Origin: Rhynchospora pubera
Lineage: Eukaryota > Streptophyta > Magnoliopsida > Poales > Cyperaceae
Direction: 5' to 3'
DNA: 64,000 bases
Assembly (NCBI GenBank): GCA_028095005.1
Contig: CM051459.1
Location: forward strand, 130,985,657 to 131,049,656
In this document: positions 1 to 9,595 of the stretch, in pieces
Numbering within the stretch: position 1 is the first letter of the stretch
Layout: every line of letters begins with the position of its first letter
The notes under the pieces: generated by a model
Seen by the model: only the letters and a program-made list of their open reading frames with translations
The model's database searches: none
Told to the model about the DNA's origin: nothing
Program-made: the position numbers and the translations under genes

Positions 1-363
1 AATTTAGTACAATAACTACAATAAAAGTAAAGATGATGGTACTAAATACATAAATTATTGATGGTGTGTCAAAGGTATTTGGTTTTTAATAGATTACATT
101 GCCATGATGTCTGATTAATCCGTACCAAAAGAAGGAATGAATAAAATTTAGGAAAAAAAAAATTTGTAGAAAACCTTGAAAAAAATTAATATAAAATTTC
201 ATGTATAATGAAATTTCAATATGAATCATTGAGTTGTTCAGATCATTTATTTGAAACTTGAAAATCGAGATTCCATTGCTGTAGCATAGACGATCATTTT
301 TACTTTCAAAAGTACAATAACCATTACTTTATAAACATATAGAGAAAGAGAGAGGAATGATAC
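1..363 (-). other. Probable first part of a WAK-like intron
   Basis: This AT-rich sequence follows the likely donor at 363-362 and has no exon-like stretch that I recognise. The open frame at 247-612 is a shadow of exon 2 and intron. Confidence 0.4.
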
Positions 364-1777
364 CATCCATGCAGGTCTTTCGGTATGAATAACGTTGTAG
401 GTCTTTTGTATGCCGGCAACCATTGAGGAGGTAGGGGTTTCCTTGATATCCAGGGGCACAATTGCAACGATAGCCCAAATCATGATAATCGATGCATGCG
501 CTATGACTGCTAACACATGCATAGCTGGACATATTGCGTCGTGCCAGCTTGCATTTCTCACTACCAATGGTCCAATCAAGAGCAACTGATAAATTGATGA
601 TATCCTTTTCAAAGGATCCGGGTTCTGTGAGATATGAGGTGCTAAATTTGAATCTGCTGGCTTCTGTTAACACCGCATATCCACAAGTGTCGTAGTTTGA
701 GATATTAGAAAAGGAAATCAAATCAGACAGAATGATGTAATTTTTTGATTGGAAATAAGGAACAGTAGCCTCACAGCAACCGATGCCAGAGCATGAACCA
801 TTGGCCACCCTTTCCTTACTCCATTTCCGAGCCACGCAGCCTACTTTTATACTTTGTGTCGTTGTTCTGTTAAGTCTGATATATGCAGATATATTTGAAC
901 CAATTACGACAAATTTGTTCCTGGTATTCGATAACCAGAAGGGCGTTTGTGTTAAATTGGCTCCAGCAAAATTAAAATTAATGCTTCTGTCAGTGGTGTC
1001 CACACACACTTTCGAAACTGGATTTTTAATCCGAGCTAGGCCTCCTGAAACAGATATGCTGCTCACCTCTAAATCATAACCGAGATTATTTCCTGTAACA
1101 AATGGCTTCAACCTGCCACGGTCATTTTTTTTGCATGGGAACTCAAATTGTTCTGATCTCCCACAACCTTTTCCTATACCAAATGGCCACACAACCTGTA
1201 AAAGCATGCAACTACTTAGTTTCTAAATAATATTTTATTTAGTATCTTATCATTTTACCAAACTAAAATATAGATAACCAATATTAATTGAAACGTAAAA
1301 ATAAAATTATTTTTAGTAAGAAGACATTTAAAAATCATTGGTTATCATATTATATAGCAAACAGACCATTTTCTGCAATTTTTGCAGTTTTATTTGTTTT
1401 AAATTTAAAATATAATGAATCATGAAATCATCTTTTTGTTAATTAGTAATACTTTGAGCCTTAACTGCTTACTGCAGTACCGATCAAACGACATGTGTAC
1501 ATGCATTAATTACGTCTTTAATTGGTCTGGTGTCGATGCAAATTTCTCCCTTAAACTGTGTGGTGAATGTATTTCGCGTTTGTCAATAATAAGAGAATTA
1601 ACTTCATAAGTTTCATAAGGTGCGTGAGATGAATATAGTATCTACCTTGATGTCACCACATTGTCTTTGGCACCCAGGCTGGGGTTGTAGTTGTACCGAC
1701 TGGGCCACCGAAGAAGTTGAAGCAGCAAGCAGTAGCAACAGCATCAGTGCGAGGTTGAAGAACGGAAGGGAAGCCAT
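364..1777 (-). CDS. Wall-associated receptor kinase-like protein, 5' exons (partial)
   Basis: This is the extracellular part of a WAK-like receptor, which in plants binds pectin at the cell wall. Exon 1 (1777-1646) gives 44 residues starting MASLPFFNLALMLLLLLAAS, a clear signal peptide, then GCQRQCGD. The donor GT follows at 1645. Exon 2 begins at 1195 after TTTTACAG, in phase 0, and continues VVWPFGIGKGC, the hallmark of the GUB_WAK_bind cysteine-rich domain. Next come CGYAVLTEASRF (WAK-associated region) and an EGF-like stretch CNCAPGYQGNPYLLNGC. Exon 2 probably ends at 364 (donor GTATCA), but the tail after NGC does not read DIDEC as most WAKs do, so that end is uncertain. No stop or frameshift lies inside. 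The transmembrane and kinase exons would lie left of position 1, so I cannot tell whether the gene is intact. Confidence 0.85.
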
Positions 1778-1880
1778 ATTATGCTCTTAATGGGTTAACT
1801 GTTTTTAATTTGTAGTTGCTTCTCTTAATTACAGTACTATTAGTAAGAGTGATTTGAAGTAAACCAAACAGAAGTTCTAT

Positions 1881-1889
1881 ATTTATATA
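1881..1889 (-). promoter_or_regulatory. TATA box candidate of the WAK-like gene
   Basis: TATATAAAT on the minus strand lies about 104 bp upstream of the WAK-like ATG. Spacing and sequence fit a plant core promoter. No other element was recognised. Confidence 0.4.
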
Positions 1890-1953
1890 TAGTGCTAGTA
1901 ATGGTTGAAGATATATGCACCAAACAATCTGTCGGTCACACTCACATGTTTTG

Positions 1954-2590
1954 AATCTAATAGAATCTAGCTACGAGTGGATCCAATTAATTAATTGGCG
2001 GACGAATTAATGTCTAGTAGTATTAATTGTTTGGCAGATGTAAAACTCGTAACAATCAGACCTGATTAACGTGGTAAACGGACACGGAATGGGGTGTTCC
2101 GTTTACCGTTCCGTTAACGAAACGAAATGGATTTCACTACCGTTTACCGTTTCACTTACTAAACGAAATGATTTCTCTAAACGGCATGTACAAAAACACG
2201 TTAAAACACGTTAAACTGTTTCATTTCATGTTCCGTTTACCGTTTCATTAAGGAAACGAAATAAATATATGTACCGTTTACCGTTCCGTTTCAGCAAACG
2301 AAACGGCATAACGTTTTTTTTGTTTCCGTTGGCAGGCCTAGTAACAATGCAGTCATGGCTTTTGGCTGCTATAGCTAGCTAGTTATATGACTACAACTAG
2401 AATTCACAAAGACAAAAATCTAATAGAATCTAGCTACGAGGGGATCCAATTAATTAATTGGCGGACGAATTAACGTCTAGTAGTATTAATTGTTTGGCAG
2501 ATGTAAAACTCGTAACAACGCAGTCATGGCTTTTGGCTGCTATAGCTAGCTAGTTATATGACTACAACTAGAATTCACAAAGACAAAAAT
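1954..2590. repeat. Tandem duplication of about 172 bp, one copy carrying a MITE
   Basis: Copy 1 (1954-2416 once the insertion is included) and copy 2 (2417-2590) share the same start (aatctaatagaatctagcta) and the same end (aattcacaaagacaaaaa). They differ by only a few substitutions. Copy 1 is interrupted by a 284 bp hAT MITE at 2057-2340, while copy 2 keeps the empty site at 2512-2519. Confidence 0.9.
2057..2340. mobile_element. hAT-type foldback MITE, copy 1 (AACGGAAC-rich family)
   Basis: The element starts CAGACCTGATTAACG and ends CGTTGGCAGGCCTA. It is flanked by a perfect 8-bp duplication GTAACAAT (2049-2056 and 2341-2348). The inside is almost entirely short direct and inverted repeats of the type GTTTACCGTTTC / GAAACGGTAAAC, with no coding capacity. 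An 8-bp duplication and TAGG(C/G)CTGTCAA-like ends are typical of hAT non-autonomous elements. The tandem copy downstream provides the unoccupied site. Confidence 0.9.
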
Positions 2591-2604
2591 TATTAAATTT
2601 ATAA

Positions 2605-3417
2605 AGGTAAACGAGAAAACCTATTGTGCATACTAATGTACGAGAGTTTTGACGCAGATTGATCCAAACTTTTCGATCTACTTCAAAATGGCCGATCCAA
2701 ACTTTTCGATCTTCCTGTTATAATCTTCTTGCCGACCAAATTTTACATTTTTTTTTCAAAACATTTTACTATTATTTTGAAATTTTAAAAAATCGCTAAT
2801 CTAATTTTTTTTGAACAGTTCAAAAATAACAGTTTTTAAGAATTAAAAAAAGGGAGTTGCTAGTGTCAAACATATAGGACACGTACACTTGTCCAACGCA
2901 ATGAAATTTTAATTTTTAAAATTGGAATGGTTGATCCAAACCGCTCAAATTGTTCTATGTTATAAAATCTTCATGGAGATCAAATTTTATATTTTTTCAA
3001 ATTTTTTTTATTACTTTTTTGGAATTTTTCAATATGCTCAATTTAAAAAGTTCTGAATCATTTAATTTTGAAAATTCGAAAAAAATAATTAGAAAATATG
3101 AAAAAATATAAAATTTGATTATCAAAGATATTTTAATATAGAGATCATATTGAGCGGTTTGGATCGACCGTTTGAAATTTTAATGTGCTATGTTTGGATC
3201 GTGTTTGACGTCCTATATGTTTGATTCTAGCATTACTAAAAAAAACTTAAAAATTTCAAAAAAAAAATGTAAAATTTGATCAGCAAGGAAATTTCAATAG
3301 GGAGACCATGTTGGACGATTTTGATCGGTCATTTTAAAGCAAATCGAAGAATTTGGATAGTATACATCAAAATTTTCCATACATTAATATGCACCATAGG
3401 TTTTCTCAAGTAAACCT
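2605..3417. repeat. Nested foldback (long inverted repeat)
   Basis: The outer arms pair about 2605-2760 (gagaaaacctattgtgcata...) with about 3260-3417 (...tgcaccataggttttctc). The inner arms pair about 2850-2990 (gctagtgtcaaacatatagg...) with about 3120-3235 (...cctatatgtttgattctagc). This is a non-coding element with one inverted repeat inside another. No clear target-site duplication was found, so the class is open. Confidence 0.65.
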
Positions 3418-3572
3418 GTAAATATGTTATTTCTAATTTAGATAAATATCGTATTATGTTTCGTGCAATTAAAATATCATAGAGAGATACAGAATAGGAA
3501 AGGCAGTTGCAAACTTGCAATGCAGGAAAACTGGATCAGGCTTTCTTGCGGAACAAAAACGGCTTGCGACTA

Positions 3573-3732
3573 GAGGCTTTGTTTGGATGCAAGAAGAAGA
3601 AGAGAAAGAAGAAAGAAGGGAAGAAAAAAAATATAAATAATCCAAACTCTTCACAAAGTTACACACTTCTCAATATTTCTTCCCACTTCTTCCCTTTTTT
3701 CCTTCTTCCCACACCTATCCAAACGGAGCCTC
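3573..3732. mobile_element. GTTTGGAT-family MITE, copy 1
   Basis: The ends are GAGGCTTTGTTTGGATG and ATCCAAACGGAGCCTC, inverted. The body has purine-rich and pyrimidine-rich arms (aagaagaag / cttcttccc) and the shared core aatccaaactcttcacaaag. Related copies lie at 43.6, 50.6, 51.6 and 52.2 kb. Confidence 0.6.
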
Positions 3733-4484
3733 TGATTATTGCATCTTCTTGGGTTTATACCACCTATATTTGACACGCATAATGTGTTTGATAAAAATAA
3801 TTTAAATGACATATTTGTTTTTTTTTTCCGACGAGGTAAATGACAATTTGTTGCCTAATTATAATAGTTTCATTTGTTAAACGTTATTTTTCTAAAATTT
3901 GTTTATTTGAATGCTATAAGGCTTAGGTCAAGAAGTAGGATATATAGAATGAAGCTTTATTATTCTTCATCAGATTTAGTATGGTTTTTGAACTTGAATT
4001 TATGCATTAAAGTAATTGATGTCTCTGTGTGGAGATGAAATGGTCAATACCATGCAGCTCAAGCTAAAATTTCAATTTTTCTACTGATCATCTCAACAAA
4101 AAAAAAAAAAAAAACCCAGAGGGTTCCAACTTCCAACCATTATCCAATGCAGATAATAATCCGGTGGTTCATAACAGAAACAGAGGGTTCCAACCATTAG
4201 TAGTGGTACTCAATTTTTCAAGACAATATTCACATCCATCCAACACAGCATCTCCCCAAACAAAAGACGGTAAAATGTTAATCAGTTGTAAAACATAAGA
4301 ACACTAAGACAAGATTCCCTTAATATGTCACAAAAAAATGCTATTTTCAAGATGATTGGTGAGAAACTGAGAAAATTTGTATAATGTTGTTGTATGAAAC
4401 TATGTACTGTCAGACTCAGGTTATGGAAAGATATCCAAGAGATTTCACAATGCTTGGACCAGTCAATTGTGTGTCGTTAGCTTT
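3733..4484. other. AT-rich spacer
   Basis: No gene was seen. It holds an A17 run near 4100 and a short direct repeat of cagagggttccaac at about 4118 and 4181. The right end (about 4430-4484) still matches the 3' end of the ankyrin-TPR copy at 47.87 kb. Confidence 0.4.
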
Positions 4485-5355
4485 TTATTCCAACGTCTGT
4501 CTGCAAAACATGGAAATTAAAATAAATCAGTCAATTGCGTGGAATCAATATAGTTAGAATATTGAAAAGAAAATGCCATGAATATTCACTTCAGTCCTTT
4601 CTCAATGTCTCTATTTGTTGGATCCAAACTCAACCCCTTTAGAAATGCCATAAAAGCTTTGTCATATTCCTGGCATAGATAAAGATAACCAGTGTTATCA
4701 AAAAATTTCAGACGTCTAAGTGCAAAACAAAATAACATTCAGTCTTTATGCAGTAAAATTCAAAAAATGAAACCATCCAAAACCTTAAATCATTTAGTAG
4801 CTGAACAAAACAAACCTAAAAAATAATGAGAAATGTGAAACAAAAAGGCCTCATATTCAGTCCAGCAAGACCAGGCCAGATCACTGTTAAAGTGTTAATA
4901 TATTCAGGTACTATTCTTGCAGTTGCAGCTACTTTACCAAACTTTCAAGTTTCAGCTTCAGATGTAAAAAGCTAAATAAAGCAGAATTAAGTTGTTATTG
5001 ACAGTACTCTTAATTGTGATCGGCAGACAAAGGGAGAAAAGAAAATAATCATCCTGCTACCCCTCCGCCTCACAAACACACCCAAAAAAATAATAAAATA
5101 AAAATAACATAATACAAAAAGGACCATACCCCAAAACCATAATCGCACCAATTGCATATCGACGGGAGAAAAAATGTAACAAACCTTGAGACAATTCAGA
5201 GCAGACCCTACGCGGAGGTAGGATATGGGACAATCCGGGCGGAGACGTTGGCACCTGTATGCATCAGCTGAAGCATGTTTCCCATCACCAAACTGCAACC
5301 AACATAGGCTGCTATTTGCATGTACGGTCGCATCATTCGGGTCCTCCATCATTGC
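4485..5355 (-). pseudogene. Ankyrin-TPR protein gene, 3' exons (copy C)
   Basis: Three exons are visible on the minus strand. 5355-5185 is 57 codons without a stop and contains DPNDATVHANSSLCWLQFGD and AYRCQRLRPDCP, the TPR pattern of plant ankyrin-TPR proteins of the TPR10 type. 4669-4590 encodes EYDKAFMAFLKGLSLDPTNR, the next TPR helix pair. The last exon starts at 4500 and meets TAA at 4487-4485, where the copy at 47.9 kb has CAG, so it is prematurely ended. The 80-nt exon length and all splice sites match that copy. No ankyrin exons lie upstream, so this is a 3' gene fragment. The family acts as a cytosolic chaperone-type adaptor; function here is unlikely. Confidence 0.75.
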
Positions 5356-6691
5356 CTACTTATACCCAGAAAGAGTAATCAAACAAGGAGTATTTTCACA
5401 TTGGACTCAGCAACATCATTTTCAATGAGAATTATTTCACTTTAGCCTCTATAAAAAATCATGATAAGATATTAAAATTTAAAAAACAGCGACTTTATTT
5501 GCAACTTTCCAAACCTCTAAATATCTATTATATATATGTCAATATAGCAACAAAATATTGAGCGTTTTCCATGTATGCCCATAAGAACATGCGGCAGTAT
5601 TATACTTTGAGAGGAGGATATGCTGCATGTTCTTAGGGAACCATATTATGGTTTCTCAATTAATTCTGGAAATGGGTTAGGGTTTTGTATCACAAGTGTC
5701 CTAAGACAATGACATTACCTGCAAACATGACAATAGCACAAGGGCCAGCAACACAAAGTTCTACTAGAAGCATTTTTTTTATTTTGAAAAGCAAAAAGAA
5801 TCAAAACCTGAACTTTTTTTTATTTTAGCCTCAATTCATTTTACTTTTTCTTAAACTGCAATCATCCAAAACCCAAAATTCCAAGAATGAACCAAAGCCC
5901 ATTATATCAATCAGCAGGGAGAGCAAAATCGTAGGAATCTGTCCGCACAGCCGAAATTGCAAATCGGTTAACAGCACCAACATAGAAAGATTACATTTAA
6001 AAACCAATTTTACTTAAAAATGTCATCACTCGACATATAACAAATTTCAGAACATGAACAATGATTATTATAATTTTAATATGGAAGGGAAGTACTTACC
6101 GATAATTACCAAAAAATAGATAGCAGTACATTGTCTATATAAAAACACCTCACTAGTTTCAGCAAGTAAATGCGAGAACAATAATTAGAATCAAAATGAT
6201 GGAATTTACAAAGCAAATAAAAAAAAAGAAAATTCGAATAAAAAGAATAATTGAAACAGAAGCATACCTTCGAAAAGCATCCTCTTTTATTCACTCCAGC
6301 ATCAAAGGGAAGGACCTAATATGCCAAATAAACAGTAAAATTAAACAAAGTAGGCAAGCTAACAAAGATCTCGAACCAAAGGGTTAACAAAATTGCAAAA
6401 GAAGATAAAATAAAATAAGCACAAACAGCTTTTACACACATGACTTCTTAATTTTGCAAAAATTTCTGACATTAATCTCCAGGAGAACTTTCCTTTTGCA
6501 AAAGCACCCAACAAACCCACCAAAATTTGCTGAATTTCGAGGGCCCTTTTGCAAAAATGAGGATTGCCCAAAAAGCAAAACCAAGTTCCTTGGTGACAAT
6601 CTCTCTCTCTCATCTGTCTCAATATTAATAATTGAACAGTTCCAGAAACCACCCAACACCACCGGAAGGTACAATTATTGTCGACCTATTT
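5356..6691. other. Spacer without recognised genes
   Basis: AT-rich. It has a purine-rich tract and a TC microsatellite near 6600 (tctctctctc). The open frames here show no family pattern. Confidence 0.3.
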
Positions 6692-6777
6692 GTTAGTTGG
6701 ATACATTGCAACAACAACAACAACAACAACAACTAAGCCTTTTGTCCCAAACAAGTTGGGGTTAGTTGGATACATTG
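6692..6777 (-). mobile_element. Tiny RTE/Au-type retroposon tail with 17-bp target duplication
   Basis: A 52-bp insert (6709-6760) lies between perfect 17-bp copies of GTTAGTTGGATACATTG (6692-6708 and 6761-6777). On the minus strand the insert reads CCCCAACTTGTTTGGGACAA, then AAGGCTTAG, then (TTG)n. That is the 3' tail known from plant RTE LINEs and their Au-like SINE partners. Only the tail was integrated, an extreme 5' truncation. Confidence 0.8.
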
Positions 6778-6988
6778 GAGTCTTTTTTTTTCTTACCATT
6801 TCTTAAAAATGTAGAGAAGAAAAGATGGCTTATAGTATACATCACAGATGTTTAATATGATGAAATTTGAAGAAGTCTAAAGTTTCAGGCAGTACCCTTC
6901 TCGAAGACCTGTGAATAATAACAATAATCCCATTTTAAAAACGAAATACACTTCAAAGAGAAAAAGTGAGAGGGGAGGAAGGTTTAAG

Positions 6989-7752
6989 CATACTGAGATG
7001 CGGAGTGCTTGCGTAGGATGATATCAAGCACACGAAAGGCCTCCTGACAGTTCACTGCACTCTTACTTTACTGCAAAAATGAAAAAAAAAATTCTATTAT
7101 TGTTTAAACTGAACAAGTAGATAAGCAATGATGATTTCGTTCACCTAATGTTTCAACAAACCTAGAAACAAACAAAACATTCCTAAAATAAAAAGTAATT
7201 TCAAATGAGCACAAGTTCTTAACTACATCTGTTGGATGTACCCACACAACAAGACAGCCAAGGCTAAGAGGTTTCTAAAACCACAGCCAGACACACACTT
7301 GAGAAAACAATTATCAGCAACCATGAGAACCAAAGATTAATACACGTTAGATTAACAAAGTAATATAATTAAACACAGAAGGTTAAAACATATCATATAT
7401 CTATCCATAGTACTTGTATCCTTAAAAATTGTGGTCACTTTGAACAGGTAAAGATTAAATTGTACAAGGACAGATAATAACATTTACACTAGCACGGATG
7501 TGGATCTCAGGGCAAGCATATCATCATTAACATTTTAAAGGAGAAAACAGTGGGTATTTTTTACTCATCTATGATGTATTTATCACCTAAAATTTAATAA
7601 ATATTGAAGATATGCTGGTGCAAATCAACAAAATAACTTATCTGGATTTCTTTTGCAGTGGATAAGCTTAAATCTGCATCGTATCCATCACACAAACCAT
7701 CGAAAGGCCCAAAGCGGTGGGCGAACACTAATTCTTTCATTAATCTGCAGCC
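6989..7752 (-). pseudogene. Argonaute (AGO4 clade) N-terminal remnant
   Basis: The exon at about 7066-6989 reads NCQEAFRVLDIILRKHSASQ, which matches the start of the ArgoL1 region of AGO4/6/16-type proteins. A block upstream on the same strand (7752-7650) reads RLMKELVFAHRFGPFDGLCD and then GYDADLSLST. This resembles the AGO4-clade N domain just before the FTVG motif, but that match is weaker. Neighbouring exons of the gene are missing. PIWI exons of an Argonaute lie 5' of it at 8.0-8.8 kb, the reverse of the normal order, so this is a separate or rearranged copy. Confidence 0.55.
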
Positions 7753-8017
7753 TAAACAAACAAAGAAACAAACCAGAACATGATTAAAACAATAAAGATA
7801 GGTAATTAGAATAAATTACAGAAGAAAACTTAGCTTAGTAAGGGATGTGGGTCCTCTTAGACAGTCCAACCGAGGTACCTGCTATTGTATTCAAATATTA
7901 AGTTATTTAGCATAAATTAATTCAGATGCAGAGACATCTGTATTTTGCATAATTACGGCTTTAACTAATCGCGGTCTCACTGGAAACACAACATTGATTA
8001 AAGTATATCTAAGATGA

Positions 8018-8796
8018 GAGAACTTATCAACAGATATGGCAGTAGTGCTCCTCTGACAGCTGAAAATAGAACAGAGAATTCAAGACTAGGTTAGCACAAT
8101 CATGCATCTTCAGAATCAATCATATTCAACAGGAGAGTAAAATGCAAAACTTACACATAGGATAGGGAGTGGACCAGTTCCTGAAGATCTTCATCAGGTG
8201 TAAAACCAAACCAATCTGATCTAGGAGAACATGACAATGTGTTGGCCTTGTTGTACCCTGACAGGACACGCAATCAAAACCAAAATGTTAGCATGTAATA
8301 CCATAGATCTTCAGATAAACAAAACATGTTTCTGTTTTCATTTACTGGATAAATTAAGTGCGAGGACTTACGATAGCACCCTTGTGAGAACACATGTAGA
8401 AATCATAATTTCTTACTTTGTTATCAATAACAGTCCCCCTGCATATCATACAAAGGATAATATTTTATAGGCACCAAACAAACTTTAATAAGGTAAGTTA
8501 GAAGATTTTCAAAATATAGTACCAGGCGGAACATTGTTTGGATCATTTTGGATGAAAATTTTTGTATGGTGGTTCTTCTGTGCCACGATATCACAGTAAA
8601 CTTCGGGTTTCATTTCTCATCCAGGAGCTTGCAAGCCAAGAATTTCCAAGTTCAATCAAAATTATTTTATATTAAAAATAATAAAACATTGACTGGCGGC
8701 AACAAAATATTTCTGTTGAAAAGGAAACAGACTGCCATAATCCGATCCAACTCATTTTTAAGAACTTGATTCAATTGAGATTCACTAACACCATCC
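8018..8796 (-). pseudogene. Argonaute (AGO4 clade) PIWI-domain remnant
   Basis: Exons run in correct order on the minus strand. 8796-8733 encodes DGVSESQLNQVLKNELDRIM. About 8640-8530 encodes CKLLDEK, a stop, NPKFTVI, then AQKNHHTKIFIQNDPNNVPP. About 8445-8390 encodes VIDNKVRNYDFYMCSHKGAI. About 8270-8160 encodes TRPTHCHVLLDQIG, then DEDLQELVHSLSYV. 8061-8018 encodes CQRSTTAISV. Together these follow the PIWI domain of RNA-directed DNA methylation Argonautes. Damage includes TGA in place of the Trp codon after DEK, a 2-bp insertion after TVI, a 5-bp insertion (ggttt repeated) after DQIG, and a donor changed to AT after AISV. The C-terminal exon is missing, so it is a pseudogene. Confidence 0.85.
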
Positions 8797-9179
8797 CTGC
8801 CATTGAGAAATGAAGATAAATTTAAGAACCAAATCAAGTACATACAGCTAAGAAGAAACAATGAACAAATACACAATAAATATTTTTCCTACTCTAGGAA
8901 GTATGTAAACAGAGATAGAGAGGAGGAATAATCGTGTACCGGTAAAACTCAAATTCTACTATCAATTTCTCTCTGTTACATCAGACAAAGTTACAAAGGA
9001 CCCCTTTTATAACCATACAACCTTATTGTAATAATTAACACAACAAATATAACACTACTAAATTCAATCATCTATTTCCTAACTTTCTAGAACAACTAGA
9101 TTAATTATGACTCATACCAAAATTAAATTTCCTAAATTAGGCACTGCAGTTTTTTTGAGTTTAATTTTCAACAAATTGG
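8797..9179. other. Junction between Argonaute remnant and gypsy element
   Basis: This AT-rich stretch has no coding pattern. The LTR expected at the left end of the gypsy element is not recognisable here, nor anywhere else to the left. Confidence 0.35.
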
Positions 9180-9182
9180 GAG

Positions 9183-9569
9183 ACTCACTTCTGTTATCTT
9201 CGTCATCCTTATCTGGATGTGTTCGGGATTACCAAAAAATGGAATAAGGATACTGACAGTTTCAATGGTGTCTCTATTGATCCTCCCACTATAGAAGAAT
9301 ATGCTTTTCTTCTCAAACTGGACTCAGTTATCAAAACCGAAGGTCCCATTCGCTTGGTTTTCAATGGGACTTCCTTAGAAGAAGAGTCTCCTGTGCATCT
9401 CGGGATTGAACCCCCTTTGTCAGCAGCTCCATCGAAGGTTTTGAAGAGGGGGGCTGGCTGTACCGCGGCTTCTGAACGTCGCCAGAAAAAAGCACGACGG
9501 GATGTCGGGTTTGCTAAAATGACTCCATCTTTGGGACCCGAAGGGAAGGGAGTAATGCAATATAGGTAG
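9183..9569 (+). pseudogene. Antisense accessory ORF, N-terminal part
   Basis: This frame lies opposite to the gypsy gag-pol strand. It carries HPYLDVFGITKKWNKDTDSF and PPTIEEYAFLLKL, a pattern seen in plant gypsy-associated ORFs (a TIEEY motif close to that of DUF7745-type proteins). It ends at TAG 9567-9569 with a basic stretch (ASERRQKKARRD) that could be a nuclear signal. There is no ATG at the left; the frame simply enters from truncated sequence. It very likely continues in the next frame at 9596 after a frameshift or a removed intron. Confidence 0.5.
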
Positions 9570-9595
9570 CGAGTACAGTTGGCGAAAAAGGTCAT

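Noticed and set aside
783..1079. Plus-strand frame opposite the WAK exon
   Set aside because: Antisense shadow of a well-supported exon with signal peptide, cysteine pattern and matching splice sites.
6359..6696. Overlapping frames on both strands near 6.5 kb
   Set aside because: No motif, no splice context and no match to Argonaute exons expected downstream of 6.99 kb.
8930..9130. Possible left LTR of the gypsy element
   Set aside because: It has an LTR-like feel (ctctctgttaca, then ccccttttataacc) but no sequence match to 18307-18727 and no TGATA start.
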